Below, in pieces: positions 11,364 to 23,218 of a stretch of 64,000 bases of DNA; within the stretch, counting starts at the first letter, position 1; each line of letters begins with the position of its first letter. Under the pieces are notes generated by a model. That model saw only the letters and a program-made list of their open reading frames with translations. It ran no database searches and was not told the DNA's origin. The stretch is from Hymenolepis diminuta (lineage: Eukaryota; Platyhelminthes; Cestoda; Cyclophyllidea; Hymenolepididae): contig CAADRB010000035.1 in NCBI GenBank assembly GCA_900708905.1, positions 862,926 through 926,925 on the forward strand, in the 5' to 3' direction. Made by a program: the position numbers and the translations under genes.

Positions 11364-14300
11364 GTTTGTTAAAATTAAATAATTAAATCTAATTACTCTC
11401 TATTTGTTTCTGGTACTGATTTAAACTTTTTGTAATAATTATTTCCCAGAGTAAAGTACAAAATTGAAATAAAACTAGGCCTGAATAGACAGAGCTGCTT
11501 TACTGATAAAAATTTCACAAACGCACCTCAAAATACATTTCAAAAATCAGAAATCAAACTTTGAAAGCACCAAAATGAGGAAATTTTAAATGTGGTAAGT
11601 CGAATGTGATAGTTGCGCATCTCTATAAGCGCAGGCACAAATTACGATGAAAAAATGAAGTAAACCCCTTCAATCTCCGTGATTTTTTGTATTACTAATT
11701 TTCATTAGTAATAAATAAACCGATTACAAATAAGCAACTCTGTATTTAGTCAACGTCGAATGGATGGATGCATTCTCATTATTCAATTATAAGGGATTGT
11801 CATCACTTTAACACGCAGGAGATTAGAACGAAATATGGAACTGGACAATATCACGTAAATTTAGGTGAAATACCCCAAAAAGTAAATATTTTTTGCTTAT
11901 TTCATTATTAACTGATTTATTTGAGAATATTTATTTTAATAAACAGTTGAAATTAAGCATTTTTTTTATTAGTAAAGCAGCTCAATAATTTACTTTACAA
12001 ATTCAAAAGAAAGGTCGATAAACATGTTTTTCTAAGTAATTAGGATTATTTTGGAATTTTGTTTAAATCAACGAGGCACCTTTTAAATTAAAATAAGCAT
12101 TATAGAATCCACCAATAGAAGAGTGAGAATAGAACATTTTCAATGAGTAATAAACTTTAATTTCCAATAATAAAATATGCATGATAACTAAAAACAAAAG
12201 AATTTCAAATAAAAATACTTTTAAATCTACCTTATAGCCTATCAGGCAATAAAGTTCTGGATGGAGTGATCGTGATGAATTCTTCTATTTCGGGACAATT
12301 TTTCCCTTCTAAAAACTCTCGAAGTTGTTTTTTTAAATTAAATTAAATTAGCTACAGATTTATGGTACTATGAATATCCAAAAGGCATTAAGGGTGAAAC
12401 GTAAAAATGTCCTTCGTCCTTGATGGAGACACAGCATTCCGTATTACCAGCATATGCATTTCATATTTTGTAATTTAATTATGATTTAAGGTAGCTTGGG
12501 TATCTCTAATGGGAGAAAACTTTTAATTTTAATCTCGCAAAAGCTGAACTTGATTTAAAACTAATGTAATTCTTCTAGATGCAGCTAGAAGATGATAGTA
12601 GAACCGCTGACTTGTAAGGAATTTGTGAACAGACATTATATCACTTTTCAATTAAGATCTTTTATTAAAAAACATGAATATCAGTAATAAACCAAATGAA
12701 TTAGGATAAAATACCAAGTTTTTAAACACTTATTGGGAAAACCTACATACGTATGTTCACAATAAAATCTACTATGGGTTCAGCGGACATGACAGTCATA
12801 AATTCTTTAAAACTCAGAATATTAAAAGCAAATTAAATAAGCAAAAAGATCAACTTACAAAATTATTTATCAACTAAAAGCATTTGGTTAGAAATCCACA
12901 AGGGAGGTGAACTTGAGTAGATATGGTCTCCACTATATATCAACCGATGACTCAATGGTCGTTTTGATCACAATCGGCGGAGCAGTAGATGAAGTAATGA
13001 CGCTGCTAATAGTTGTTATCCTCCAGACACTTAAATTGCGGTAATTTTGTGCTAATGGTAGCATTGCACATTACAATTAGTCCTCTCCACAAATTAGCCA
13101 ATCAGCTAAGTCCCCTAGCCCACCAATCAGCTGCGAGTACTTATCAGCCACCGTTTAGCTAATCGCGCGAAATGAGTTGCAAATAGGTCAAAAGCGGGTG
13201 TTTTTCCTCATTCTTTTAAAACAAATTAAAATTGTATCATAATTTCTGCACTCCTAATTTGGATAAAATAATTGTCTAAATGACCTATTTTTCATGAATC
13301 ATTCTTTAATAGTTTAGTGTGTTTCTCGTTAGGTATCTTGAGCTAATAAAAAGATTTTCAGAATGATTTTCTTAAAACAATAATACTACTCATTTTAGGA
13401 GAAATTTTGACATTTTAAATTTTACACTTCGAATTCTAGTTTGTATACTGCTCTCTCCTTTGATTAGATTGGTTGACTATTAAATGTTAAATTATATTTA
13501 CAGTAAGTACATTGATCGGAGTATTGTTAGGGCCGAAATTGAAGACGGTCGCAACAAGTCGTGCTAAATTATATCAAGAAGTGAATTTTGTTCTGTGGCC
13601 TCTGCTAATATTAAGGTCGCGTTAGTTGCCTAAGATCTTGTAAAATTCCTCTGCTTTTGGACCTTCGGAAGATGAAAAATGATTTGAAGTGACAAGACTA
13701 ACCCTCATAGTTAAACAACCGGTCAACAAGCGCTGGATACGAAATAGATTAGTAATTCAGAGGACGAGTTATGAAATTAGAATTCGGATACCTGAAGCGG
13801 GGAATATTCTACAATCTGAATATGAAAATCGAATGAAGTAATTCTGCTGACGCGACAATCCCATCTCAGTTGCCTTCCCGCAATGAAAAATGAAAATTTT
13901 TCGGCATTGTTGTGTATAAGGATAATTGTATAATATGGAGCAAAAATGAGTCCTAGGACTAACATTCATTGAAAATGGGGCCGGCTATTTATAATTTTCG
14001 ATTCTGAACAAAAATTCATGATCTCCGGAAAAGAAGAAATAACATGACACATCAGAGCGATTTTTTGCCCTCATGCCTTACAATATCAAGTTGAGTGACT
14101 GGAGACGTCATCTACTTTGGTTAGACTTCTCGTTTTTAATTTCAACACATTGACCAATGTTAAAATTTATTTCAAGGGAAATCTCGCGAATTTCGTCTGT
14201 AATATGCAACATTTTGGAGGCAAATCTAGTTTTAAAATGGTCATTAGAACAAATTATTAATTAATTTTGTCTTGTATTTCTTTATTTAGACATTTTATAG

Positions 14301-14429
14301 CTTCCAAAATATCCACACAAGCTCTAGAACTCAAGAATAGCACGTGGTCGTCTTAACAGTAGGCCTTAATCCAAATTTCTGCATTGTAACGACTCTGAAA
14401 TTTAGCACATTTTAACAAATATGCAAATT
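11364..14429. other. AT-rich stretch, no secure gene
   Basis: A 78-base segment at 12231-12308 on the minus strand has a good acceptor and a donor-like GTAGAT, but every frame meets a stop, so I do not call it. A frame at about 13788-13870 (minus) ends in a donor-like GTATCC without a clear acceptor. Long A/T runs dominate 11860-12740. Confidence 0.4.
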
Positions 14430-14729
14430 TTATGAATAATTAACGGCAGGTTGAAAATGAAAATTAATCATTTTTATCCGATAACCCCCTACGAAAGCTG
14501 TTGGTCCATATCTTTGAGTGTTTGATCCGTATTGAATATTCTTCAAACTGATGCGTTTTGTCTCCGGAGTTTCGGGATTCCTCAGCGGAAGAAGGTAACT
14601 TGCATCCAGAAAAATCTCTCTTGGACCTGTTTTCGGTTTGGAAGTTAAGGCTGGGTACCGAAAGGGCAGATGTTTGCGATGGCGCCCACAGACTTGGATA
14701 CTAGCATGAGACATCCTCCGGTACCTAAA
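14430..14729 (-). CDS. Exon-like open frame inside dispersed repeat copy A
   Basis: After an acceptor-like tract ending TTTACAG, a frame stays open for about 99 codons to a stop at 14430-14432. Residues include FRYRRMSHASIQVC and K-T-G-P-R-E-I-F-L-D-A-S. About the first half is shared with the copy at 42.5 kb (roughly 84 percent identical over 50 aligned residues), with no indel. The acceptor phase (0) would fit a donor ATA/GTAACA near the end of the candidate exon at 15094-15344. Differences between the two copies are spread over all codon positions, so selection on this frame is not evident. It may be a repeat rather than a gene. Confidence 0.3.
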   Translation of the reverse strand, partial: FRYRRMSHASIQVCGRHRKHLPFRYPALTSKPKTGPREIFLDASYLLPLRNPETPETKRISLKNIQYGSNTQRYGPTAFVGGYRIKMINFHFQPAVNYS

Positions 14730-14800
14730 CTGTAAAGAAATAAGAATCTCTTCCGCTTTCTCCTCCCCTTGTGATCCGAGGCATTACTCATCCAGACCAT
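14563..14800 (-). repeat. Dispersed repeat, copy A
   Basis: Read on the minus strand, this matches the plus strand at 42449-42710 from ATGGTCTGGATGAG through AAACTCCGGA. From the TCACAAGGGG motif onward the two copies align for about 210 bases without a gap. They diverge abruptly beyond both ends. No terminal repeats or target-site duplication were seen. Confidence 0.85.
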
Positions 14801-15093
14801 TGAATTTAGATGGGGAATAAAAATGGGAGGTTTTGAGATCGCGACAAGTCCTCAAGTCGAGGTGAAGAGAACTAGGTGATTTTTTGGACACAATTACTTT
14901 TGATACCCAGTGATTCGTGAATACCTGGTGGAGACTGTTAATGACGGTGCAGACTGTGACAGCTTTGAATACGAGGCAACCAGGATTAGAAAGGCGATCC
15001 TTAAGATAGGTCCAGCAAGAGTGAAATCAATGTGAGACCAAAAAAGGTCAGTTTAAGGGAATATAAGATCAAGTTGATAAGCAAGTGCAGCCT

Positions 15094-15344
15094 CTAGTGC
15101 ACTTTTGTGACCAATTTTGTTACTATTATCTTGGTGTGAGGGACAGGTTTTGCAAAACCAATTTCCTCAGGTTGCTTGTATTTATCATCCACTAGTGTCG
15201 ATCGCTCAGGGCGGTAAACGAGCATTGGCTTAGCACGAGTATGATTACACTGACCAAGAAATTTTGGAGACGCTCTAGGGGTTCTGGAGAAGCCGAGGAT
15301 AGGAAAATCTTCCTTATTTCCCTTAGGTGATATGCTTGATTCAT
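15094..15344 (-). CDS. Candidate exon, unknown Pro/Ser/Lys-rich protein segment
   Basis: A pyrimidine-rich acceptor ends at AG (15345-15346). The frame then runs 82 residues to a TAG at 15094-15096. It has balanced, protein-like composition, with segments such as ESSISPKGNKEDFPILGF and Y-R-P-E-R-S-T-L-V-D-D-K. Donor-like GTAACA and GTGCAC sites precede the stop, so it could be internal or terminal. It opens with two bases of a split codon, compatible with the candidate exon at 25161-25370. No known domain is recognised. Confidence 0.35.
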
Positions 15345-17302
15345 CTGGTGATCAAGCAGACAGAATGTCGGAACTGCTTGCTGCTTTGGCATCATAGGTT
15401 CAGAGCAAGGTCTTTCTGGAATGACTCTTGGCATGGAAGTTTATATGGAATGTTTGAGATTCTTTATTTTTACACAATATCTGACTGATGGGTGAAACTT
15501 CATATCATCATTGGCCGCCTGAACTAGAGTTGCAGTTGGAAGCGCCCTAGGAGAGACAGATACAACCGGAGATTAAATAGAATTTTCAGAACTTAGAGAA
15601 AGTGTTATTAGATGTGCTGGAAAAATCAGACACTTTAGCGTCACTTTTGTAGAAAGAACCTTGATTCCTGTGAAAAGCTCTTAAGCACCACATAACTTAT
15701 TTAGCAATTCACTGTCTGTTGAGAAACTAAAGTTTTTTTGCTTTCGGCATTGTAAAATCATTAGAGGTGCTAAATAATTGCAAAGGGCTCCCCAAGTCCA
15801 TTAAGGAAAATATTAGCAAAGCCTTATTTGGGCTGAGAGTTGGCATCCTGAAGTCGCTCATATGAAAAAAATACATTCATCACTATTTAAATATGCATGT
15901 TGAATTCTGAACGACAAAAGTGAACAAAATCAACTTTAAAAGGTTAATTGATTAATTATTCACTATGCTGCTCCCTTTTAATAATCTCCATTATCTCCTA
16001 ATGAAGGAACGGAAAGTAAAAACAATGCTTTAGCACAAATGCGAAGCGATTTCAGTTTTAAAAGGGTTGTGACAGCAATTACTTCAAGTGTCCCATTTCC
16101 CGAGGCTTAGAGCCTTTCAAAAGACTAAAAAAGTGATCAAGACAAACATTCATTTGTCATTAAAATATAAATAAGTTAATAAAGGGTTGTTCCAGCTGCC
16201 AGAGTTTGTAAAATTCCTGCCCTCGCCTTGAATGTCAATCTTGAAGTCAATCCAGTTCATTAAAACAAACGCGGTTGATTAGTTTCGCAAATAGAATGCA
16301 TACAGCTTAACTCTGATAGGCATCTCAATAAGCCCCTATACATATATATAAATATATATGCATTTGTTTTAATTAGGTTGAGGAAAAATAGGGAGCTTGA
16401 TCCCGAAATCAATACGTGTATACCAACGCTTCCTAGATAACGCGCGTTCCAATATTTGACCACAGACAAAAAATTAGTTCCTTTCCATCTGCGAAATTTA
16501 TCTTTCTGTTCTTTTGAAATGAAATAAGTTAAACCTCTTTGAATTGAATTTCTTGACCTTTTTCCTTAACATGTAGTTTTGATAAATGACTTGCGCGAAG
16601 GTGTTACATGAAGACCTTCAAAGTCAGTAAAGTATGAACAAACATGTAACATTTTTAGTATATCTCAGTACAGACTGTGCTACTGCCAGATACGAAATTG
16701 GAATGATAACAATCAGTTATTGCAGTGTAGCTTGAAGAAGTTTTCAGGAAATACTAAGACAATGGTTCCCTGAACGGAATTAAGACTTCCACTTAAAATT
16801 TCCTTTCAGCGTATTTGACTTCATTCAAATTTGCAATTCTCCTTTTTGTATCATATTTCAAAAATCTACTAGAACTAATTAATATCAGAAATATTTTACA
16901 TTGCGTAAAAAAAACTAGAAAACCTCTCCAACTTAAAATTTATTTTCTAGTTTCGTTCACCTGCGTAGAGTAGTAAGAAGAAGCGCTTGAATCGAGGTAC
17001 CATCTGATCACTAAGGCTTAATTCTGGCAGAAAATTTAGCATTAGAAACTGTTCAGACGCTTTCCATGATTAAAACGTGAAAAGTTCGTTTTTAAGTTAA
17101 ATATGGTGCTCACAAACCACCCTAACTCTTCTATAAATGTATAGAATGTATTTGTTCATGCATAAGAATCATTTTTGTTCAACGATACCTTTTGAAGAAC
17201 ATGAAGGATCACTGCTTCCCAGTCGCAATGATCAACAAGACCTTCCACTGTCCAATTTATGACCTATGAAGGACAAGGATATTTAAAACGATACATCTCG
17301 GA

Positions 17303-17785
17303 ATGCCGTCCCTGGTGTTGATATCGAATTCGGAAGATCACTTTAATAAGCACCAGCATGTGCTTTTCTTGGTAAGAAGAGAAGAAGTAATTACCCTGAA
17401 TCCCTTGAACCAAATCTCTCCACCATTCCCCAAACTATTTCTCCTCCTCTGTAGCTACGTACCCACTTGTAATGATAAGTATTTAATTTATTTATTTTTG
17501 CTTTTCAATGAACAAAGATATAGACCCTTACCACAATTATCGCACCCCTATATCGTATTCGCACTGGCTTGTTTGATTACACAGGAGAGAATCGACCATA
17601 CCGCGACTAGCGACAGAGTTGTGACTAATACCTTTCTTCTTTGTCTCCTTCAAAAAGACGCGTCTGTATATTTGGGTACACGTCTGTTTTTCGTACAATC
17701 AACTCAGACAAAGACTGATTTCCATGCCAAATTAAAAAAAAATCAAGGTGAAATGGGTTTGAATAATGCAGGTAACTTTCAATAA
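17303..17785 (+). CDS. Hypothetical 160-residue open frame
   Basis: ATG at 17303, TAA at 17783-17785. It has Leu/Phe-rich runs around residues 44-52 and 62-68 and a Thr/Asp/Arg-rich middle, with no recognisable domain. Chance occurrence of one frame this long in the window is perhaps one in ten by rough estimate. No promoter or splice structure supports it. Confidence 0.15.
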   Translation: MPSLVLISNSEDHFNKHQHVLFLVRREEVITLNPLNQISPPFPKLFLLLCSYVPTCNDKYLIYLFLLFNEQRYRPLPQLSHPYIVFALACLITQERIDHTATSDRVVTNTFLLCLLQKDASVYLGTRLFFVQSTQTKTDFHAKLKKNQGEMGLNNAGNFQ

Positions 17786-18095
17786 TTGGAGGTATTCAGC
17801 AAATTTATCTGACATTCCTATTTGCTATTATTCATAACACAGCAATTAAAATCCTCCCATATCTCACAACAACCGAGATTATGCCCAACTATACATTAAT
17901 TTTATGCTGGCCAAATGAAATTGAGACTGAGAATAATATCGGCACAAGTCGGCAAATCAACATTGATACATCTCCTTATGTGACTGTATTTTTTCGCAAG
18001 AAACAAAGTTCATCTCAATGGTTTGAAACGCCAAACCGGCGGTTTTGTTCCGCCCATTCTCCCAACCCTGGTATTGTCTGAATAAGACCTTACCT

Positions 18096-18120
18096 ATTCA
18101 TTCATTCATCCATTCATTCA
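18096..18120. repeat. ATTC/CATT tetranucleotide microsatellite
   Basis: About six imperfect ATTC units, interrupted by one ATCC. Confidence 0.85.
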
Positions 18121-18304
18121 GAGAGTCCGTTTTAAATGTATACACATGCAGGTGGTTGACATGGACCTCTTCCATTTTATATCACCTTCTTCTTACAGCA
18201 GAACAACATGGTTAAATAATGTGCTGCAATCCTTGCACAAGACCGAATTCCTCTTTAATTAAAAAGACAGACAAGCGGCGCAGTTTCCTAGTAACAATAT
18301 TTAC

Positions 18305-18372
18305 TTCACTTTTAAATAACAGGAACGTCACGGATGATGTATCTGTGATCCGATCAACCATCATTTTTCTAT
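18305..18372 (-). CDS. Candidate exon, unknown
   Basis: A strong pyrimidine-tract acceptor (ending TTCCAG, AG at 18373-18374) precedes two bases and 22 open codons containing R-K-M-M-V-D-R-I-T-D-T, followed by a donor-like GTAAAT. The frame stays open beyond the donor to a stop at 18212-18214, so a terminal exon is the alternative. The entry phase fits the candidate exon at 25161-25370. Confidence 0.3.
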
Positions 18373-18374
18373 CT

Positions 18375-21300
18375 GGAACAGTATAAGTAGAAATTATTAT
18401 CAAATGCCAATTTAAGATTCTAAAGGCATTCGCATTGAATAATACCTCGAATTTTTAATATTCCCTTTCCATTATTTGCTTGATATGCTTCCACGTTTCA
18501 TTTCATCAAAATTTTTTTTGAGAGTATTTTAATATTTATTACCATTATTACCCAATCCTTATTGCAGCTTCGATTAATTTTCCACCGATGGTCGAGAAGG
18601 CCAAATGATCTTGCATAACCGTCCACAACTTACAAATTTAGCGTAGCAGAGATGGGAGAGCTAAACATTCTAAATTAGCGGGGCTCCGTAGACTGTGTTC
18701 GCTCAAGGGGAAAAATCATTCATGAATTAATTTTAACCGAAGAGGGGTACTAATTACTGCTCGACCGCCGGCAGCTTAAATTCTTCTTGTTGAATGTAGA
18801 CTTGGCAACGCAATCGTTCATCCAATTTTTTATGCCGCTGAATGTGCGCTCTCATATGAGTACTCCAAATTCAGGGGTACTCTACAAATTGAAGGGGAAC
18901 TATTTCCATGACTGGGACCTTCAGAACCAAAATCTGTGTGTAAAAGTGGGACAAATGTCTTTTTATTCTTGACAGACTTATATTTGCGCACGTTGAGCCA
19001 TAGATTTGCTCCGCTTTTTACATATTGAGCGACAACTGACACGTATCTCCGCTGTAACAGTTAACTGTTCATCAATGAAGAGAGGAAGCAAAATCGACTA
19101 GCTGCCTTAGTATTACCTTATTTCATCAATTCATCACTAAGTGGATTGTCCTCCTCTTTCCACACAAATCTCCTTAGCTTCTTTTTCATTTCCCATCTCA
19201 TTTATTTACAATTCTCCAACACAAGTTGTTCAACCCAAATCTTCGATTTCTCATTTGTTAACGGCAACTTTTCTTTGTTATCATTATTATATAAGGGAAT
19301 ATTACGCCTAATTTGGTGGAACTATAAAGTAGCCATTGGTTTGCTTTCGTTAAAAGTCGGCCGAATCGCAAATATTGCATCCTTACCACTTCAACCACGG
19401 GATGTCTTGATGTTCGATTACGCCACTCAAATTAATCACAAGGGCTGACATGCAGTTTGCTCATTCACGTGGTGATTCATTTACATTCGTCAAATTAAAT
19501 TATGCGCTTTAGATACAGCAAATTTAAATCTATAACTTACGAATTAAATGGATAACACCTCCTTGATTTCGGATACAGCGGAGTGGCTACAGTAAATTTA
19601 AACTCTCATTCTTGGTGCGGGATTATTGGTAAGAAGAAAAGGTAATTTATATGACACCTTTTAAAGTGAAGGTTTTTCTATACTTTTGAAGGCCTTGGAG
19701 GACTAGTTTTTACCGCTATGATCTATTTGCGCACTAGATATGCCCAGGCTACAGTTGACTCAAACCTGAAAGAGTAGACAGCCAGACGACAGTTACTCTA
19801 AGGTACTTTATCAAACCACCGTCAGACTGATAATAATTTTTGGCCTAAATAGTTGTCAAGTTAGCAAGAATGGTGGGTAACTTAGAGACAAACCATAGGA
19901 ATTGATTGTTCTCGAGGCTAAACGACCGACGGGAAAATTATCTTTTACGGTTTCCTCCTTAAAACAAAGCATTATAAATTCATATTAAAACTGATTATAA
20001 TATGGGAATTTACGGATATGAATTCAGGTTAGATATGTGATTCAATAGTTACCAATTCCCTTTTCTGACATACTAAAAGAAGGCAGGTTAACAATTTTAT
20101 TATTTTCAGATTCCTTTCAACATGAATTATACAATAGGGTGTCGGCTGGCTTCCAAGCCTGATACTTTCATGCCTTACCAGCGCTTATTCTTAAGATAAA
20201 TTTCATGCATTTTCCCGAAACTACAAAGCTACGTGTATCTTATGCTAAAAATTAATGAAAAGGTTCCTTCCAAAACAAACTAGCATTAGAAATAATGCAA
20301 AATTTTACTGTACTTCAAATTCTAAGTCGATTGCGCTATTCGAGAGCGGATTAAAAGAGAGGGGGAAAGAGAGAGAGAGAGAGAGAGCCAGTAATGATGG
20401 AAACATGTTACACTTCAAACAAATTACTAATCTCTTTCAAGTTTGCCGTCTAACTCTATTTCTCGTTCCGATCGAAATTTTTTAAACTCCGTTTAGCCAA
20501 TTTAAAGATTCTCTTTTAATAAAGTGATAATCATTTTCCGAGAATTCTCTGATTCACTACGTCAAAGAAAAGGACAAATCAGATACGTGAAGACTTAAAT
20601 ATATTCATTTAATGAGTAGACATGAATTTACTTTCCAATTTCTGATTATTATATGTGATTAAAACACTCTTGTTCAAAATTAAAGTGAGGATCTGCGAAG
20701 CGCACTTTTCAGAGGCTCAGATTAAGAAAAGCGGACATTTTGAATTAGAAATCAATTGAAAATCCGGTTAATTTTAAACCATAAAATATTCATCAAGATT
20801 TTGAAATCTGATCTAAATTTGATGAGTTCTGAAATTTGAAAATCATATTTATTAAATTTACTAAGAGTGCCTTAAAGAATGTGCAGTTTAGTTGAGAAAT
20901 TGAATTCTCTTGTAGCTGGTCACTGGGAATTACGAAACTCTCTAGTGATACCAACCGCGTTCAAATGTCTTGACTAATTTTATTTGCCTGTAAATCACTG
21001 TAAAATTTATGTAAATGATTCCAAGTGGCCTGTGAATACACTGATCAACAAACTCGCTGGTAGAACTCATGCAGAAATGAAGGTATCAGATAAAGAAAGC
21101 TAGGCCTCGATAAACTTGGATGTCACAAATTCTTTAAGGAAAAATGGACAATTCCACTCTCGAAAAAATCGAATATTGTACAATTGTTGACATTCCCTTT
21201 TTGAACCCAATTTCATATTTTACTGGACATTGCTGTTCAGATGCTATCTCACTGTTGAAACTGAATTCTATTTTTTGTTTCGGAACAAGAAGATGAAATT

Positions 21301-22776
21301 ACAATTTAGAAATATCGATTGCCGTTGCTATGGAATAGATAAACTGAAATCTCTGAGGTGTTTCATAAACATTTTTTACTTTCAAAAATAATTTTTTGCT
21401 TCTTTGGGGGTGGCATCATTGAGGCCCTGTGACGAGAAACTCGAATTCTGCCAGCTAGTTTACAAGCCAAGCTTAGCCGGCTTTCCACACCGCCTACTGG
21501 ATATGCACTAATTGGCGCTGAATTCACGATCCAAGTTTTGCAGACAATTAAGCTGATCGGCGGTGAGAAAATACCGATAAGAATAAGATGAATAATTGAA
21601 ATCTCTTCCATTGTAAAATTGCTATTTTTCAACGAAAAAGCATTATAATGACTCTTCATTCACCCCTCCCCCAAAAGAGAAGAAATTTGGAGGAAAAAAA
21701 GTAATTCTATTCGTGGAGGTAGTTGCCACCTGCAGTGTCATAAATGCAGTCATACTAGTTGTTATATTTTGGCTTTCACACAACGAGTCCCGGTGGTCTG
21801 ACGGAACAATCACCCACCACGTTTTTGGCGGTACAAACTTTGATTTCATAGCTGGAAGATACTAATGAATCGAAATGACAAGACCAAATAGGGGACTAAA
21901 TTAAACACCTAACAGGCTCTAAATATTGTGAAAATAATACCACCAATAAAAATTTGAGTCATGTAATGTAGACTAAACTTCAGGATGTCAGAATTTGAAA
22001 TCTTCTCTAATGGGAGCTTGGACAAACCACTGCTTCCGAATTCCATGACATTGGAATTCCTTATGCTCTGACTTCATTACCTTACTTAATATTGACCCCG
22101 TTTAACCTGTTACTCATTTCCCTTCCCGGTGCCATGAACAAAAATGAATAATGAAAACAAAGATGAAATATATTAATACACCCGAATTTGCTGTAAAATT
22201 AATCCGAACCTCCGCTCCACTGTGATCTCCGATTAGCGAAAGCCGAATGACTAAATGGCTATACAGTTGATTTACAATTTCCTAAATCTATTCGTTTTTA
22301 ACTGGAGGAACAATCACTAAAGTTCAATACCAAATAGCTCAGATAAGGCTGACTCAGGCACCAAAAGATAAGGTGGGCCGAAGTGGGCCGATTTATTTAA
22401 TTATTAACTTGAAAATTTAATTTTTTAAAGTTAATAAAGATTTACTTGAATTATTGACGATCGAAGGTTGGAGCTTTGCCGTACTTTGTACGGGCTTTGT
22501 ACTTTAGCCTTGTCCAGACTAAATGTCAAGTTTTCAAAAAACGGAATTTGTTTATCGGATCAATAACGAGGATGATCCGCATCCATGTACTTTACCTACA
22601 CCAAAGGAACTGTCAGTCCCCGAGACAAAGGATAAAAGTGCCGCCGACCTTTATAATTTTATTTCATCTATCAACGATCAAGAATGACATTCTTTAAAAA
22701 TTAATGAGGGCATAGTTACAAAGTTATTTTTAATTATGGAGCATACTTAATTTCAATTTTGTCTTGGAAATTTTAG
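18375..22776. other. No secure gene
   Basis: A 46-base minus-strand segment (19541-19586) lies between a good acceptor and a GTAAGT donor and is open in one frame; alone it is too short to call. Minus-strand frames at 21363-21849 are relatively stop-poor but unrecognised. A GA microsatellite is at 20369-20387. Confidence 0.4.
20369..20387. repeat. GA dinucleotide microsatellite
   Basis: Nine uninterrupted GA units plus one G, within a wider purine-rich stretch from about 20353. Confidence 0.95.
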
Positions 22777-23202
22777 CTACCTTGGGAATAGGACGTCATT
22801 ATGGAAGAGTATTGTTAAAGGGAATGTTCTGACACTCCAAGATTTGTCCACCCTAAGTGGACGCAGTTCACAGAGCTCTGATAACTTAAAATCTTCACCC
22901 ACCTCGCAGAACTGTAAACTGCAGAATGTCATAAGATCATTTGCTTTCCCAATCATTGAAAGGAAAAAGTCAAAATGAAGCTGCAAGACTGATGCATTTT
23001 GATCAAATAGGACGGTTCGATAAAAACTGAGCATCATAGACAAATATTCGCAGCAGTCCAAGGAGGGGATTGTGAAATTCCCATTTATTGAATATCGCCG
23101 AACTCGATTCCAAAATTCAAATGAAGTAAGACTCTTTGATACCTTGACGTTGCTGTTTGAATCTTTCTTATGTCCCTCTCCGGCATCATTTGTTGGACTC
23201 AC
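22777..23202 (-). CDS. 141-codon open frame overlapping a dispersed repeat
   Basis: The frame opens on a non-ATG codon with S-P-T-N-D-A-G-E-G-H and ends at a stop at 22777-22779. Part of it (K-V-S-K-S-L-T-S-F-E-F-W) recurs in decayed form at 37837-37915 and 43571-43678, so the frame lies at least partly in repeat DNA. Length alone is near chance. If it is coding, it is more likely the remnant of a mobile or duplicated sequence than a host gene. Confidence 0.2.
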   Translation of the reverse strand: MSPTNDAGEGHKKDSNSNVKVSKSLTSFEFWNRVRRYSINGNFTIPSLDCCEYLSMMLSFYRTVLFDQNASVLQLHFDFFLSMIGKANDLMTFCSLQFCEVGEDFKLSELCELRPLRVDKSWSVRTFPLTILFHNDVLFPR

Positions 23203-23218
23203 TATTGTTCAATGACAG
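23060..23218 (-). repeat. Three-copy dispersed repeat, copy A
   Basis: On the plus strand the core ATGAAGTAAGACTCTTTGAT followed by ACCTTGACGTTGCT matches 43571-43678 in the same orientation. The reverse complement matches 37837-37915. Similarity is roughly 70 percent by eye, with small indels. Confidence 0.7.

Larger units (their letters stand above)
15347..18211. other. No secure gene; holds a 160-codon plus-strand open frame
   Basis: The frame 17303-17785 (plus) begins with ATG and is the second longest in the window. Its length is somewhat beyond chance expectation, but its composition is patchy, there is no domain, and it contains internal donor-like sites. A CATT/ATTC microsatellite lies at its 3' side (18096-18120). 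I list it as an open question rather than a gene. Confidence 0.3.

Noticed and set aside
12231..12308. 78-base minus-strand exon between a good acceptor and donor
   Set aside because: All three frames contain stops; the best one stops one base before the donor.
22300..22400. Local repeat AGGTGGGCCGAAGTGGGCCG as a regulatory element
   Set aside because: A two-unit short direct repeat with no further copies or context.
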